A DNA stretch of 48,362 nt from an uncultured Mycoplasmatota bacterium (GCA_947643405.1 CANRVY010000009.1:1-48362); one strand, 5' to 3'; positions 11,901-17,961 are shown, counted from the stretch's first letter. Notes: generated by a model from the letters alone, not told the origin. A program made the numbers and translations.

Positions 11901-14080
11901 AAGAAAATGATATTGTTTATAAGTATGATAACAATAACAATTTACTAGAAATCAAAGAAAATGAGAATGTCATTACTAGAACTTATGACAAATTAAATCG
12001 AGTAGTTTCTAAAACAGAAAATGGTTTCACAACAACACTTACGTATTCTGATTATACAGAAACTAGTATAGACCCAAAAGGAAATGAAACAATTAAAAAG
12101 TTTGATAAAACTGGTAGATTAAAAGAAGTAGTAGGGAATGCTAGTTATATTTATAATTTAGATGGAACAGTAAGTAAAGTAACTTATCAAAATGGTTCTA
12201 TAGAAGAATATACTTACAAAGATGATAAGTCATTAGATACACTAGTAAATACATATGGAGATAACAAAGAAACTTATCAATATCAGTATGACAATAATAA
12301 AAACATTATTTCAAAATATGAAAATGGAAAAGAAACTAGTTATACTTATGATGCGTTAAATCGATTAAAAACGATTAGTGAAGTAATATATCAAGAAATT
12401 GGGAATGAAGAATTAGAAAGAGTAGAAACACTATTAACTACTTACATTTATGATAAAGCTGGAAATAGAATTAAAGAAGTTAGTGGAACTGTTACAAAGG
12501 AATATACTTATGATAGTAATAATAGATTAATAAAAATAATTGAAAAAGAAGATAACATAGTTACAAAAACAACAGATTATACTTATGACAAAAATGGAAA
12601 TAGTATAACAGAAACAGTGAATAAAGAAGTAAAAGTAACCAATACATATAATGAGAGAAATGAATTAATCAAAACTATTTCTGATAAAGAAATCAATTAT
12701 ATCTATAATCCAGAAGGAAAAAGAATTCAAAAACAAGTAGATAATAAAGTAATAAAATATATTTATGAAGGATTAGATGTTATCTTAGAATTAGATGAAA
12801 ATGATAACAAAATAGCTCAGAATATATATGGTCTATCTTTAATATCAAGAAATACAGATCAAAAAGGATATTATTTATATAATGGGCATGGAGATACAGT
12901 AAGGATTGTAGATAATGAAGAAAATTTACTAAATAGCTATACATATGATGAATGGGGAGTTATAATAGATAGTAATGGAGAGTTTGATAATCCATATAGA
13001 TATGCAGGATATTATTATGATATAGAAACAGATAACTATTATTTAATAAGTAGATATTATAATCCAGAGATAGCTAGATTTATCAGTGAAGATTCATATA
13101 GAGGAGATTATAATGATCCACTTAGTTTAAATAGATATGTATATGTAGTAAACAATCCGTTGATTTATATAGACCCAGATGGATATTGGCCGAAATGGTT
13201 AGAAGAGTTTGGAAAGAATCTATGGAATGAAACTGTAAATTTTGGAAAGACATTAGGAGCAACCATTCATGGAGGAGCAGAAGCAATAGTAGATACTTTA
13301 GTTGGAATCGTTCAAAATCCAATTAATGCTGTAAAACAAGCATATTATGGTGGAAAATATATAGACAATGAATTATATCACGCTATTGGATTAAAAGCTG
13401 ATGAAAGTTATAAAGCAGATGCCAAAGAATATGGAACAAATTTCATGGAAATCGCATCTCAGTATAATGTAGTAAATATGGCTACTGGAATCTTTAATAA
13501 TTTCAAAACTACATTGGATCCAAAAAATTTAGAGAGTTTTGTAGATAAAGATACTCCATATTCAGAGAAAGTAGCATATGCGAATAGTGCAACAAAAACA
13601 GCAATGACAGTATACGGAACATATAAAGTAGGACAAGGTATTTATAATAAAGTTACACAAGTAAATACAGCAGGTACATTAAAAACATATGGAAATAATA
13701 ATTTATCAAATACTACTTTGTATAGAAATAGTCCATATAGTGGACAAAAAACTTACTTGGTTGATTATAATAAAATTATTAATCAGTATAATTGGGGGAA
13801 TCCTGAAACTTTATATGATCATTTTGATAGACATGGTAAAAAGTTAGATACAACAACGCCAGAACAATATGCTGATAGTGCTAGAAAGTTATATGATGAG
13901 CGCTATAAATATGAGGTAAAACAAGATGTCAATGGGATAGTTAGAGTCTATGATTATGATAGTAAACTTTTAGGCTCTTATAATATAGATGGAACAACAA
14001 GAACATTTTTGAAGGCTAGAAGTCATAACTATTGGTATAATCAGCCAGGAAAAATTATAAATAGAGGTGATATTAAATGA
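2966..14080 (+). CDS. Giant secreted Rhs/YD-repeat polymorphic toxin (WapA-like)
   Basis: A 3704-residue surface or secreted protein of the Rhs/WapA class, which carries a C-terminal toxin for contact-dependent competition. A strong AAGGAGTGAGG site precedes ATG 2966. In order: a signal peptide (residues 1 to about 20, MKKKIW then hydrophobic); eight imperfect repeats of about 195 residues (roughly 55-1620) with parallel beta-helix character; a Rhs N-terminal motif around 1677; dense YD repeats to about 3290; an Rhs-associated core with NGHGD (about 3305), YYNPEIARF and IDPDGYWP (about 3400); a conserved linker; and, after YSGQ (3593), a unique tip of about 111 residues. The tip has HFDRHGK and later RTFLKAR, resembling the BECR-type (barnase/EndoU/colicin E5-D/RelE) RNase toxins; that assignment is tentative. 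The end overlaps the candidate immunity gene by 4 bases. No LPxTG anchor was seen. Confidence 0.9.
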   Translation: MKKKIWLVFFLMIVVFIPSNQLEKQKEEIILASEVEREKVFEPTVFLNGGEFSGEITEDTLLHKGNYTVSKDLVIKEGVIVEVEAGSQFNFSTSNTIVSIQGKFKLSGTEADNINVEYSRNVGSKEFILVEKNGILEADFVNVHNKSSYYSGSVSPAITNNGRSLLNSIKVTTAGAVNGITSSGVLTLTNSIIDKNLMISDSGLALNIHDNIIKGNFNVDLTNANIQTFKDINNNVDNAGNLKLILLEQSPQGSIKLYKQIYQINNSIVILENETMEIEAGSTFKNQNSSQNIVINGTLILNGTEEQKVNIDYAMSENLSFFQIEETGTLKINYTEIYNRSQHYNGDKPKPVINNLGKVDINYLNLTSKSAYSHVESAGDTKIINSSLIHSLIIKDGSKSLVVQNNVLKGTFNVSLKNSNINTFKEIKNNTLADGTEKIITLLDTPMQDIKLYKQSYQVNDSLIIPENKIMEIEAGTTLKSENSLQNFIINGTLKLNGTEEEKVNIDFAMSEKLSFFQIEETGILEINHTNMHNRSQHYNGDKPKPVINNLGTIIIDYLNLTSNGARTSIRNDAIIQMTNSNLVHDLDIANGKSNVVIKDSVIKGEFKTNFSETNNNTFKQIINNTDVNGNAKPILLYGSPLVNVILYKNNIYEIVSAITIPENVVVEMEAGSILKNQNSSQNIIINGILKLIGTEEEKVNIDYAPSSSYSFLQIGELGRLEMVYTDMYNRATHSNYDHLKPAINNLGTMIIDHLNLTTKGAYSNIENNGNIKITNSYLIHNLVIQQNSSPIFIENNVIGGTFSVYLEACFLETFSNIKNNYTKDNQAITVKLEGQLLRSVKLSSSSYLFSSALTIPKNVELIIESGSNITFGLVSGFKVYGSMKLLGIEEKYINIKYDSYSTDFRFIDIMPNGNLEIIYTNIENISSDRDGRPKTYAIYNSGTMNAAYVNIMSKGVSHNIKNVGKIELINSKLCHSLFIEEGSIIDNIENNIFVTGVFTVFLEGCDLRTFDQIHTNYKNDGSIKDILLEGNLKRSVRLPKQVYTREKKLIIPEGLELIIEKGTTFQLESSIEVAGTLKLFGEEQEPVNVGFFATGDQSKVINILETGSMHANYATINNTVSFAMNGSRQIYAIYNNGILIASHLNVTTVKHSSIVKNLGQIDLLDSYIQDTLYIEPGSVIQRIENNIMSRFNLNLEGCNLENLQNILNNYDTDKNEIVINLYGSLVRSVRLPKHKYEMNSALVIPDNMQLIIDAGSVLNMKSPTIEVNGIMKVFGTGEENVIINYNRGTDAFITVGSNGKVEANYATLHNVDSWSAIHKTMDAINNQGNLTLQNSQLLSDYASCNVKNSGSLNIKNSHFDSMIHLNDGSHDININDSVLGSSIVINTELKGSVSINRNASTSYQENAIHIPFQYITPNLLENMKDNYNSKDNLYSGIGLTGNVTKSVKLPGQKYMLRNIVEIDENSVLEVEPGALLKTKFSGIQVIVNGVLNLRGSLDNPIKFSDLHEGTSEDNNWKGIVINPSGMAIVSNTEFVRVGYGSGTYAIENAGQLIMWNSILDVARGNGIRYNTTNTNQVLVNNFIKGTVGSYQIPINATFNYWNSENGPRRYNPDTNSYVGDGVTILTNNIQIYPYNTFFVKNDIESVEYIKTVVYDAPHFGKLGVNSFNGNYSKQYVDFEVSNNLNIIRTYNSKNTKESILGYGWSLSYDSYVEKHPYGDHSYLVHLPDSSINVFMKQDEQYVSLNSRNTFQIVNEKYVLTTKEQMIYTYGKNGKLESITDQYGNKTVLTYTNHLLTSITDSNHRTYTLEYQNDLLTKVTDPMNRTTEYRYKDNLLSKVINTNGIETIYSYNAFKQLVNVKENNNVMLTLEYITEGIYKNYILKLTNEKGLTKTYTYDSSSNMTIETDSNNRITKKYYDRDGYVYKEINPNENAKTTTYQLENGTNKYGEVASITDINSAKTTYARDEKGNIIKVTNPDSGIKQYTYNSKNQVTKEIDEVGSITEYIYDTDEITLLKQVKPLDGKTIYSEEADQSKFQIISYTYYEPSEVNNIKGLIKIKTDEKGTTTYTYNDNGDIISIMNANNIETVYTKNKLGWTLTEQVEDGYLTEYEYDNRGNVTSIRKDSKLISKTEYNYQNKPIKVMDGNCKEITLITNVTKSLNWNSNQSLLSTSDNSMICDAITYEYDISGNKIKETDREGNITTYQYDQYGNVIRKNLPNDSSYFYEYDTLNRLVKTSFEEEEETTLLEEKTYTLGSTSTVTTKTYTNDTDFKTMVESYNNRGFKTIEKLETHSATTNYYKNGQVSSTVDRNGAYTYYYYDKVNQLSKKCVQANSYYICTLYTYDHLGRLIEEKVGKNTVSSSGTPSSYVITTYEYDDLGQVIKKTTSSGEEIEYTYDIYGNVLTQKIKISEDKYQTKTYEYNDLNKVTKENLEGIITTYEYDGVGNLLKKITGENVVTEYQYNKNYQITKTILDNITQEMISYDNMGNVIEKTDPNGNVTKYSYDKRNNVIKETSSKNFITTHSYDFNNRLIKTKEQNKTIVYSYDKFDNVISKTINDTITYQYTYDKNNNVLKEIDPLGHSVTYVYDKLNRVVQVTDKLGNYKTYGYDTLSNIVTERNEKSIYTYSIYDERGNVKEKKVGSLVIEQNEYDLMNNLTKKKDANNNVTTYEYNTLNQLVKKTNPLGYIEEYEYDKNGNVVKIKTSDKVILYSYDNRGNLLKTVEESTDGKQKIETSKEYDNSNNVIKEIDGNGNITIHTYDSLNNLIKTKNPLNQETIYEYDNNNNLVKETNYLGDSKVYIYDSFDRVIEKKNELNETIEKLEYDLNGRQIKSIDGLGHTTTFVYDKLDRVIEKIDPLNRSEKTTYDALGNVLTKTDPNGNITRYEYNNFNKVTKITNPLNEVTIYTYDNNNNLLTVTDGNSKRTIYTYNALNLELTEKDSLGNIETKEYNSNGTLKKKTTKNGSEIFYSYDIHDRLIKENDIVYKYDNNNNLLEIKENENVITRTYDKLNRVVSKTENGFTTTLTYSDYTETSIDPKGNETIKKFDKTGRLKEVVGNASYIYNLDGTVSKVTYQNGSIEEYTYKDDKSLDTLVNTYGDNKETYQYQYDNNKNIISKYENGKETSYTYDALNRLKTISEVIYQEIGNEELERVETLLTTYIYDKAGNRIKEVSGTVTKEYTYDSNNRLIKIIEKEDNIVTKTTDYTYDKNGNSITETVNKEVKVTNTYNERNELIKTISDKEINYIYNPEGKRIQKQVDNKVIKYIYEGLDVILELDENDNKIAQNIYGLSLISRNTDQKGYYLYNGHGDTVRIVDNEENLLNSYTYDEWGVIIDSNGEFDNPYRYAGYYYDIETDNYYLISRYYNPEIARFISEDSYRGDYNDPLSLNRYVYVVNNPLIYIDPDGYWPKWLEEFGKNLWNETVNFGKTLGATIHGGAEAIVDTLVGIVQNPINAVKQAYYGGKYIDNELYHAIGLKADESYKADAKEYGTNFMEIASQYNVVNMATGIFNNFKTTLDPKNLESFVDKDTPYSEKVAYANSATKTAMTVYGTYKVGQGIYNKVTQVNTAGTLKTYGNNNLSNTTLYRNSPYSGQKTYLVDYNKIINQYNWGNPETLYDHFDRHGKKLDTTTPEQYADSARKLYDERYKYEVKQDVNGIVRVYDYDSKLLGSYNIDGTTRTFLKARSHNYWYNQPGKIINRGDIK
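3140..7550 (+). repeat. Eight tandem ~585-bp beta-helix repeats inside the Rhs gene
   Basis: Units begin near 3140, 3725, 4310, 4890, 5475, 6065, 6648 and 7300, so the period is about 585 bp (195 residues). Each contains IPEN..MEIEAGS, then NGTLKLNGTEE, a stretch of hydrophobic beta-strands, and an INNLG...LNLTS segment. Units 2 and 3 share long near-identical nucleotide stretches (around 3985-4035 and 4570-4620), indicating recent duplication; units 5-8 are more diverged. Confidence 0.8.
12562..13748 (+). repeat. Rhs core direct repeat, copy 1 (in the full-length gene)
   Basis: This 1187-bp segment of the giant gene recurs at 14492-15678, offset 1930 bp. I found only five mismatches, all in 13615-13744. 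It encodes the last YD repeats, the Rhs core and the linker up to the toxin junction. Confidence 0.95.
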
Positions 14081-14340
14081 GAAAAGCAAAATGTCCATGT
14101 TGTGGATACTATACACTAAATGAGATTAATGGAAATCATTATGATGAAATATGTAAAGTATGCTTTTGGCAAAGTGACGTTGTTCAAGATAACAATCCTT
14201 CTTTTGAAGGTGGCGCAAATGATATGTGTTTAATAGAAGCGAGGAAAATGTATAAAAAAGTAGGAGCAATAGATTCAGAATTTTTAAAGTATGTCAGGGC
14301 ACCATTAGAGGAAGAATTTTCAGAAAACAATAAAAAATGA
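14077..14340 (+). CDS. CPCC-family Cys-rich protein, candidate immunity to the first Rhs toxin
   Basis: An 87-residue protein with CPCCGY near the start and CKVCFWQSD about 20 residues later, followed by EGGAND and a conserved EARKMY segment. This is the layout of the Cys_rich_CPCC family (PF14206), a small probable zinc-binding fold often found beside polymorphic toxins. ATG overlaps the Rhs stop by 4 bases (ATGA), and AGAGGTGAT upstream acts as ribosome site, so it is co-translated with the toxin tip. The immunity role is inferred from position; family recognition is firm. Confidence 0.8.
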   Translation: MRKAKCPCCGYYTLNEINGNHYDEICKVCFWQSDVVQDNNPSFEGGANDMCLIEARKMYKKVGAIDSEFLKYVRAPLEEEFSENNKK

Positions 14341-14367
14341 AAATAAATTATAGTCCTACTTATTTTA

Positions 14368-14461
14368 GCCAATCATTTGATTGGCTTTCTCTCTATTCTG
14401 TACTTTAAAACTGTCCAAGTAAATGAATAAGTCAAAGTTAAATAACTGACTTAGTAATCAG
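14368..14461 (+). repeat. 94-bp direct repeat, copy 1 (cassette boundary)
   Basis: Matches 16259-16352 with three differences. It starts with a hairpin, gccaatc-attt-gattggc, followed by a pyrimidine-rich tract, so it may also terminate transcription of the upstream toxin-immunity pair. The rest is non-coding and was not recognised. The two copies bracket the silent tip cassette. Confidence 0.85.
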
Positions 14462-14491
14462 CATAGGAACAAAAAAATAAAAAGTACATTA

Positions 14492-15678
14492 TACAAAAAC
14501 AACAGATTATACTTATGACAAAAATGGAAATAGTATAACAGAAACAGTGAATAAAGAAGTAAAAGTAACCAATACATATAATGAGAGAAATGAATTAATC
14601 AAAACTATTTCTGATAAAGAAATCAATTATATCTATAATCCAGAAGGAAAAAGAATTCAAAAACAAGTAGATAATAAAGTAATAAAATATATTTATGAAG
14701 GATTAGATGTTATCTTAGAATTAGATGAAAATGATAACAAAATAGCTCAGAATATATATGGTCTATCTTTAATATCAAGAAATACAGATCAAAAAGGATA
14801 TTATTTATATAATGGGCATGGAGATACAGTAAGGATTGTAGATAATGAAGAAAATTTACTAAATAGCTATACATATGATGAATGGGGAGTTATAATAGAT
14901 AGTAATGGAGAGTTTGATAATCCATATAGATATGCAGGATATTATTATGATATAGAAACAGATAACTATTATTTAATAAGTAGATATTATAATCCAGAGA
15001 TAGCTAGATTTATCAGTGAAGATTCATATAGAGGAGATTATAATGATCCACTTAGTTTAAATAGATATGTATATGTAGTAAACAATCCGTTGATTTATAT
15101 AGACCCAGATGGATATTGGCCGAAATGGTTAGAAGAGTTTGGAAAGAATCTATGGAATGAAACTGTAAATTTTGGAAAGACATTAGGAGCAACCATTCAT
15201 GGAGGAGCAGAAGCAATAGTAGATACTTTAGTTGGAATCGTTCAAAATCCAATTAATGCTGTAAAACAAGCATATTATGGTGGAAAATATATAGACAATG
15301 AATTATATCACGCTATTGGATTAAAAGCTGATGAAAGTTATAAAGCAGATGCCAAAGAATATGGAACAAATTTCATGGAAATCGCATCTCAGTATAATGT
15401 AGTAAATATGGCTACTGGAATCTTTAATAATTTCAAAACTACATTGGATCCAAAAAATTTAGAGAGTTTTGTAGATAAAGATACTCCATATTCAGAGAAA
15501 GTAGCATATGCGAATAGTGCAACAAAAACAGCAATGACAGTATATGGAACATATAAAGTAGGACAAGGTATTTATAATAAAGCTACACAGGTAAATACAG
15601 CAGGTACATTAAAAACATATGGAAATAATAATTTATCAAATACTGCTTTGTATAGAAATAGTCCATATAGTGGGCAAA
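14492..15678 (+). repeat. Rhs core direct repeat, copy 2 (in the orphan cassette)
   Basis: Near-identical copy of 12562-13748, starting at tacaaaaac and ending just after the YSGQ codons. The first 1053 bp show no difference from copy 1; the last 134 bp carry five. It starts mid-gene, with no ribosome site. Confidence 0.95.
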
Positions 15679-15944
15679 TAGTGATTTCAGGAAATAGTGA
15701 ATTATTTTTTGGAATTAAATATCCTGGAGATTCTATGACCCAAATAATAAATAAGGGTTATGAATGGAGAGGTTCAGGGGACCCAGCAAGTGGACAAGGA
15801 AATTACTATAATCCAAAAACAGGAGAAAGTTTGCATCCAGATTTAAATCATGAGGGTTCAATAGGACCTCATTGGGACTATATGCCGAATAGACAAAGTT
15901 ATGGATACAGAATTTTTCCAGATGGAAAATTTGTAAAAAAATAG
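14547..15944 (+). CDS. Orphan Rhs core plus toxin tip (silent cassette, type-37-like toxin)
   Basis: A 465-codon open frame that repeats the core of the giant Rhs protein (residues 1 to about 377) and then switches to an unrelated tip of about 88 residues. The nominal GTG at 14547 has no Shine-Dalgarno site, and the reading frame matches an internal position of the parent gene, so it is probably not translated as such. There is no signal peptide or promoter. The tip contains GYEWRGSGDP, NPKTGESLHPDLNHEG and IGPHWDY and ends in RIFPDGKF; from memory this matches the predicted RNase 'polymorphic toxin type 37' (PF15535). It probably acts as a donor of an alternative tip by recombination with the upstream gene. 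A functional immunity-like gene follows. Confidence 0.75.
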   Translation: MNKEVKVTNTYNERNELIKTISDKEINYIYNPEGKRIQKQVDNKVIKYIYEGLDVILELDENDNKIAQNIYGLSLISRNTDQKGYYLYNGHGDTVRIVDNEENLLNSYTYDEWGVIIDSNGEFDNPYRYAGYYYDIETDNYYLISRYYNPEIARFISEDSYRGDYNDPLSLNRYVYVVNNPLIYIDPDGYWPKWLEEFGKNLWNETVNFGKTLGATIHGGAEAIVDTLVGIVQNPINAVKQAYYGGKYIDNELYHAIGLKADESYKADAKEYGTNFMEIASQYNVVNMATGIFNNFKTTLDPKNLESFVDKDTPYSEKVAYANSATKTAMTVYGTYKVGQGIYNKATQVNTAGTLKTYGNNNLSNTALYRNSPYSGQIVISGNSELFFGIKYPGDSMTQIINKGYEWRGSGDPASGQGNYYNPKTGESLHPDLNHEGSIGPHWDYMPNRQSYGYRIFPDGKFVKK

Positions 15945-15958
15945 GAGGAGAAAAAATT

Positions 15959-16210
15959 ATGAGTACGAATGATTGGAGATTACAAGGTCAAGAAGAGATT
16001 TTGAGTAATAAGAATTTAACTTATAAGAAATATTGTAAAATTTCAGAAAGTAATGATCACGAACATTGTGCGTTTTGTTGGAAAAAATTTAGTGAGTATG
16101 AGGGAGATATGCACTACGGATATACTACTTTAGATAATAAATATTGGATATGTGAAAATTGTTATAATGATTTTTGTTCTTCCTTTAATTGGCAAATATC
16201 ACAAAAATAG
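15959..16210 (+). CDS. Small Cys-rich protein, candidate immunity to the cassette toxin
   Basis: An 83-residue protein with two pairs of cysteines, CAFC (about residue 37) and CENC (about 66), and a conserved-looking start NDWRLQGQE, suggesting a small zinc ribbon. AGGAGGAGAAAAAATT precedes ATG 15959, 14 bases after the toxin stop. Position directly behind a toxin tip, small size and acidic/aromatic character fit an immunity protein. I recognise the general type (Rhs-associated small proteins starting DWRLQGQE) but not a named family. Confidence 0.7.
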   Translation: MSTNDWRLQGQEEILSNKNLTYKKYCKISESNDHEHCAFCWKKFSEYEGDMHYGYTTLDNKYWICENCYNDFCSSFNWQISQK

Positions 16211-16258
16211 TTTAGTAAAAAATTTATTGTTATATTATAGGCAAAATATTTTAGTTAA

Positions 16259-16352
16259 GCCAATCAAATGATTGGCTTTCTCTCTATTCTGTACTTTAAA
16301 ACTGTCCTAGTAAATGAATAAGTCAAAGTTAAATAACTGACTTAGTAATCAG
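16259..16352 (+). repeat. 94-bp direct repeat, copy 2 (cassette boundary)
   Basis: Second copy of 14368-14461. Differences: the hairpin loop is aaat instead of attt (two bases), and cctag replaces ccaag (one base). It lies about 50 bases after the second immunity candidate, the same relative place as copy 1. Confidence 0.85.
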
Positions 16353-16450
16353 TAGAGGAAAACAAAAATTGACAAATCCAAGGAATAATACAATGTTTTT
16401 CCTAGAAAAAGGAAATTATATAAATTATTAAGTTTGGAATTAGCCCAAGC
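16353..16450. other. Non-coding remnant after the toxin cassettes
   Basis: About 100 AT-rich bases between the second 94-bp repeat and the bidirectional terminator. No frame, repeat or promoter could be supported. It marks the downstream edge of the toxin locus. Confidence 0.4.
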
Positions 16451-16478
16451 AAAAAAAGGAAGAAGACTTCCTTTTTTT
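16451..16478. terminator. Bidirectional terminator
   Basis: ggaag-aaga-cttcc (16458-16471) flanked by seven A on the left and seven T on the right. It can end transcripts from the toxin locus (plus) and from the YjcZ-like gene (minus); it overlaps the latter's stop codon. Confidence 0.75.
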
Positions 16479-16653
16479 AGTTATTAAATGCTCTTGCACC
16501 AATAACGATTACTAATAAGATAAATAGGACTAATATGATAGCAGCACCATATCCAGCACCGCCACCGTATCCGTATCCTCCACCATAAGATGGATATCCA
16601 GAGTTGCAGCAGCAATTATTTCCATAACCACTATAACCACCGTAATAATACAT
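16477..16653 (-). CDS. YjcZ-like small Gly/Tyr-rich sporulation protein
   Basis: A 58-residue protein starting MYYYGGYSGYG: a Gly/Tyr-rich head with a CCC cluster, then a hydrophobic C-terminal helix (AAIILVLFILLVIVIG). This is the layout of the YjcZ family of small sporulation/spore-coat proteins. Start chosen at 16653 because GGGAGGG lies 8 bases upstream; the in-frame ATG five codons earlier overlaps that ribosome site. The sequence GGGYGYGGGAGYG is low complexity, so homology by composition alone should be treated with care. Confidence 0.6.
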   Translation of the reverse strand: MYYYGGYSGYGNNCCCNSGYPSYGGGYGYGGGAGYGAAIILVLFILLVIVIGARAFNN

Positions 16654-16670
16654 TATAATCCCTCCCATCT

Positions 16671-16698
16671 AATCTAATATATTGTATTAAACTGTCAA
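16671..16698 (-). promoter_or_regulatory. Possible promoter for the YjcZ-like gene
   Basis: Minus-strand TTGACA (complement of 16693-16698), 16-base spacer, TAGATT (complement of 16671-16676). Perfect -35, weak -10. A sporulation sigma factor is also possible. Confidence 0.4.
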
Positions 16699-16725
16699 AA
16701 TAATGTTTATGAAATTCACCTATTT

Positions 16726-16754
16726 TTGAAAAATTGATTGTGAGATAATAAAAT
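16726..16754 (+). promoter_or_regulatory. Probable promoter of the ftsW-pilin operon
   Basis: TTGAAA (16726-16731), 17-base spacer, TAAAAT (16749-16754), about 35 bases before the ftsW start. Confidence 0.5.
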
Positions 16755-16788
16755 ATATGTTATGATTAAAAGTAGAGTAGGTGAGGAT

Positions 16789-17961
16789 ATGATCAAACAA
16801 ATAAGACGTAACTTACATGATTTAGATAAACCATTACTCTTTGTTACAGTAGCTTTCTTCTTGTTTGGATTATTTAATATCTTAACTGCCTCTAGTAGAG
16901 AAGCTGTTGTCAGATACGATGCTTCTATGTATCACTATTTTATTCAACAATTAAAAATGCTTTCTATTGGTTTTGTAGGGTTTTTAATTGTCATTAATAT
17001 TGATAGCAAAAATTATCCAAAATGGGCATTTTTCTTATTTATAGGTGTTTTATGTTTACTCGTTTATCTATCTTTAGCAGGAGCAGAACATAAAGGCGCT
17101 AAAAACTGGATTAATATTATGGGGTTTTCCTTTCAACCTAGTGAATTTGCGAAACCAATCATCATCGTATCTTTGGCTTGTTTATTTGACTTATTTGGGA
17201 AAAAACTCAAAAATAAACGAATCGCACATTATGATATGATATCTGTTATTCTAATTGTAGGATTATTAATTCCTGTCATTGTGTTTTTACAAAAAGACTT
17301 TGGGACAATGTTAATCTTGATGACAATTTTCTTTGTAATGTTTTTCGCTAGTCCTATTTTAAGGATTGAAAAACTAAAAATATTTTTTCTACTGATTGGG
17401 CTTGGAATTGTAGTATGTGCAACTATGATTATGGTAAAAGGATATGTGTTATCTCCAGCACAAATGGCAAGATTTGACTTTTTTAATCCCTGTTCCAGAT
17501 ATGAAGAAGGTGGATATCAAGTCTGTAACGGTTTCATTGCCTTTAATGATGGAGGATTATGGGGACTTGGAATTGGAAAAAGCAAACAAAAATATTCTTA
17601 CATTCCAGAACCACATACGGATAGTATTTTTGCTATTATAGGGGAAGAATGGGGATTTTTAAAAAGTACAATTATCTTTATTGTTTATGCATATATTTTA
17701 AAGCGAATCTTAGATTTGTCATCAAAAGCAAGCAAGACGAGAGGAAAATTTATCTGTTTGGGAGTAGCAACTTATATATTTTCTCATATTTTAATTAACT
17801 TAGGCGGACTATTTGGAGTAATTCCTTTAACTGGAGTTCCATTACCTTTCTTATCTTATGGGGGCTCCTTTGCCATTTCCCTAATTGGTTCTCTTAGTCT
17901 TGTACAAAGAGTTCATATAGAAACAAAAAATCAAAAAATTAATGTAGGAGGAAGAATATGA
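16789..17961 (+). CDS. ftsW: FtsW/RodA/SpoVE-family peptidoglycan glycosyltransferase
   Basis: SEDS-family membrane enzyme that polymerises lipid II into glycan strands, working with a class B penicillin-binding protein. The 390 residues hold about ten membrane segments. Family signatures visible: FQPSEFAKP, the acidic YIPEPHTDSIFAIIGEEWGF stretch and the C-terminal PLTGVPLPFLSYGGS. Start chosen at 16789 because GGTGAGG lies just upstream; the frame extends nine codons further without a good site. Whether it acts in division (FtsW), elongation (RodA) or sporulation (SpoVE) cannot be settled from sequence; FtsW is favoured by size and the PLPFLSYGGS form. It overlaps the next gene by 4 bases. 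Confidence 0.85.
   Translation: MIKQIRRNLHDLDKPLLFVTVAFFLFGLFNILTASSREAVVRYDASMYHYFIQQLKMLSIGFVGFLIVINIDSKNYPKWAFFLFIGVLCLLVYLSLAGAEHKGAKNWINIMGFSFQPSEFAKPIIIVSLACLFDLFGKKLKNKRIAHYDMISVILIVGLLIPVIVFLQKDFGTMLILMTIFFVMFFASPILRIEKLKIFFLLIGLGIVVCATMIMVKGYVLSPAQMARFDFFNPCSRYEEGGYQVCNGFIAFNDGGLWGLGIGKSKQKYSYIPEPHTDSIFAIIGEEWGFLKSTIIFIVYAYILKRILDLSSKASKTRGKFICLGVATYIFSHILINLGGLFGVIPLTGVPLPFLSYGGSFAISLIGSLSLVQRVHIETKNQKINVGGRI

Noticed and set aside
8200-12650. Short regularly spaced repeats (acttatgat-like) suggesting an array such as CRISPR
   Set aside because: They are in-frame YD codons of the Rhs protein, with irregular spacing and no separate spacers.
13122-15252. Two identical minus-strand frames of 66 codons (13122-13322 and 15052-15252)
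   Set aside because: They are antisense shadows of the duplicated Rhs core; no ribosome site, and identity follows from the repeat.
12562-16352. Insertion sequence or prophage as source of the duplication
   Set aside because: No transposase, integrase or terminal inverted repeats; the duplicated DNA is Rhs core, explained by tip-cassette acquisition.
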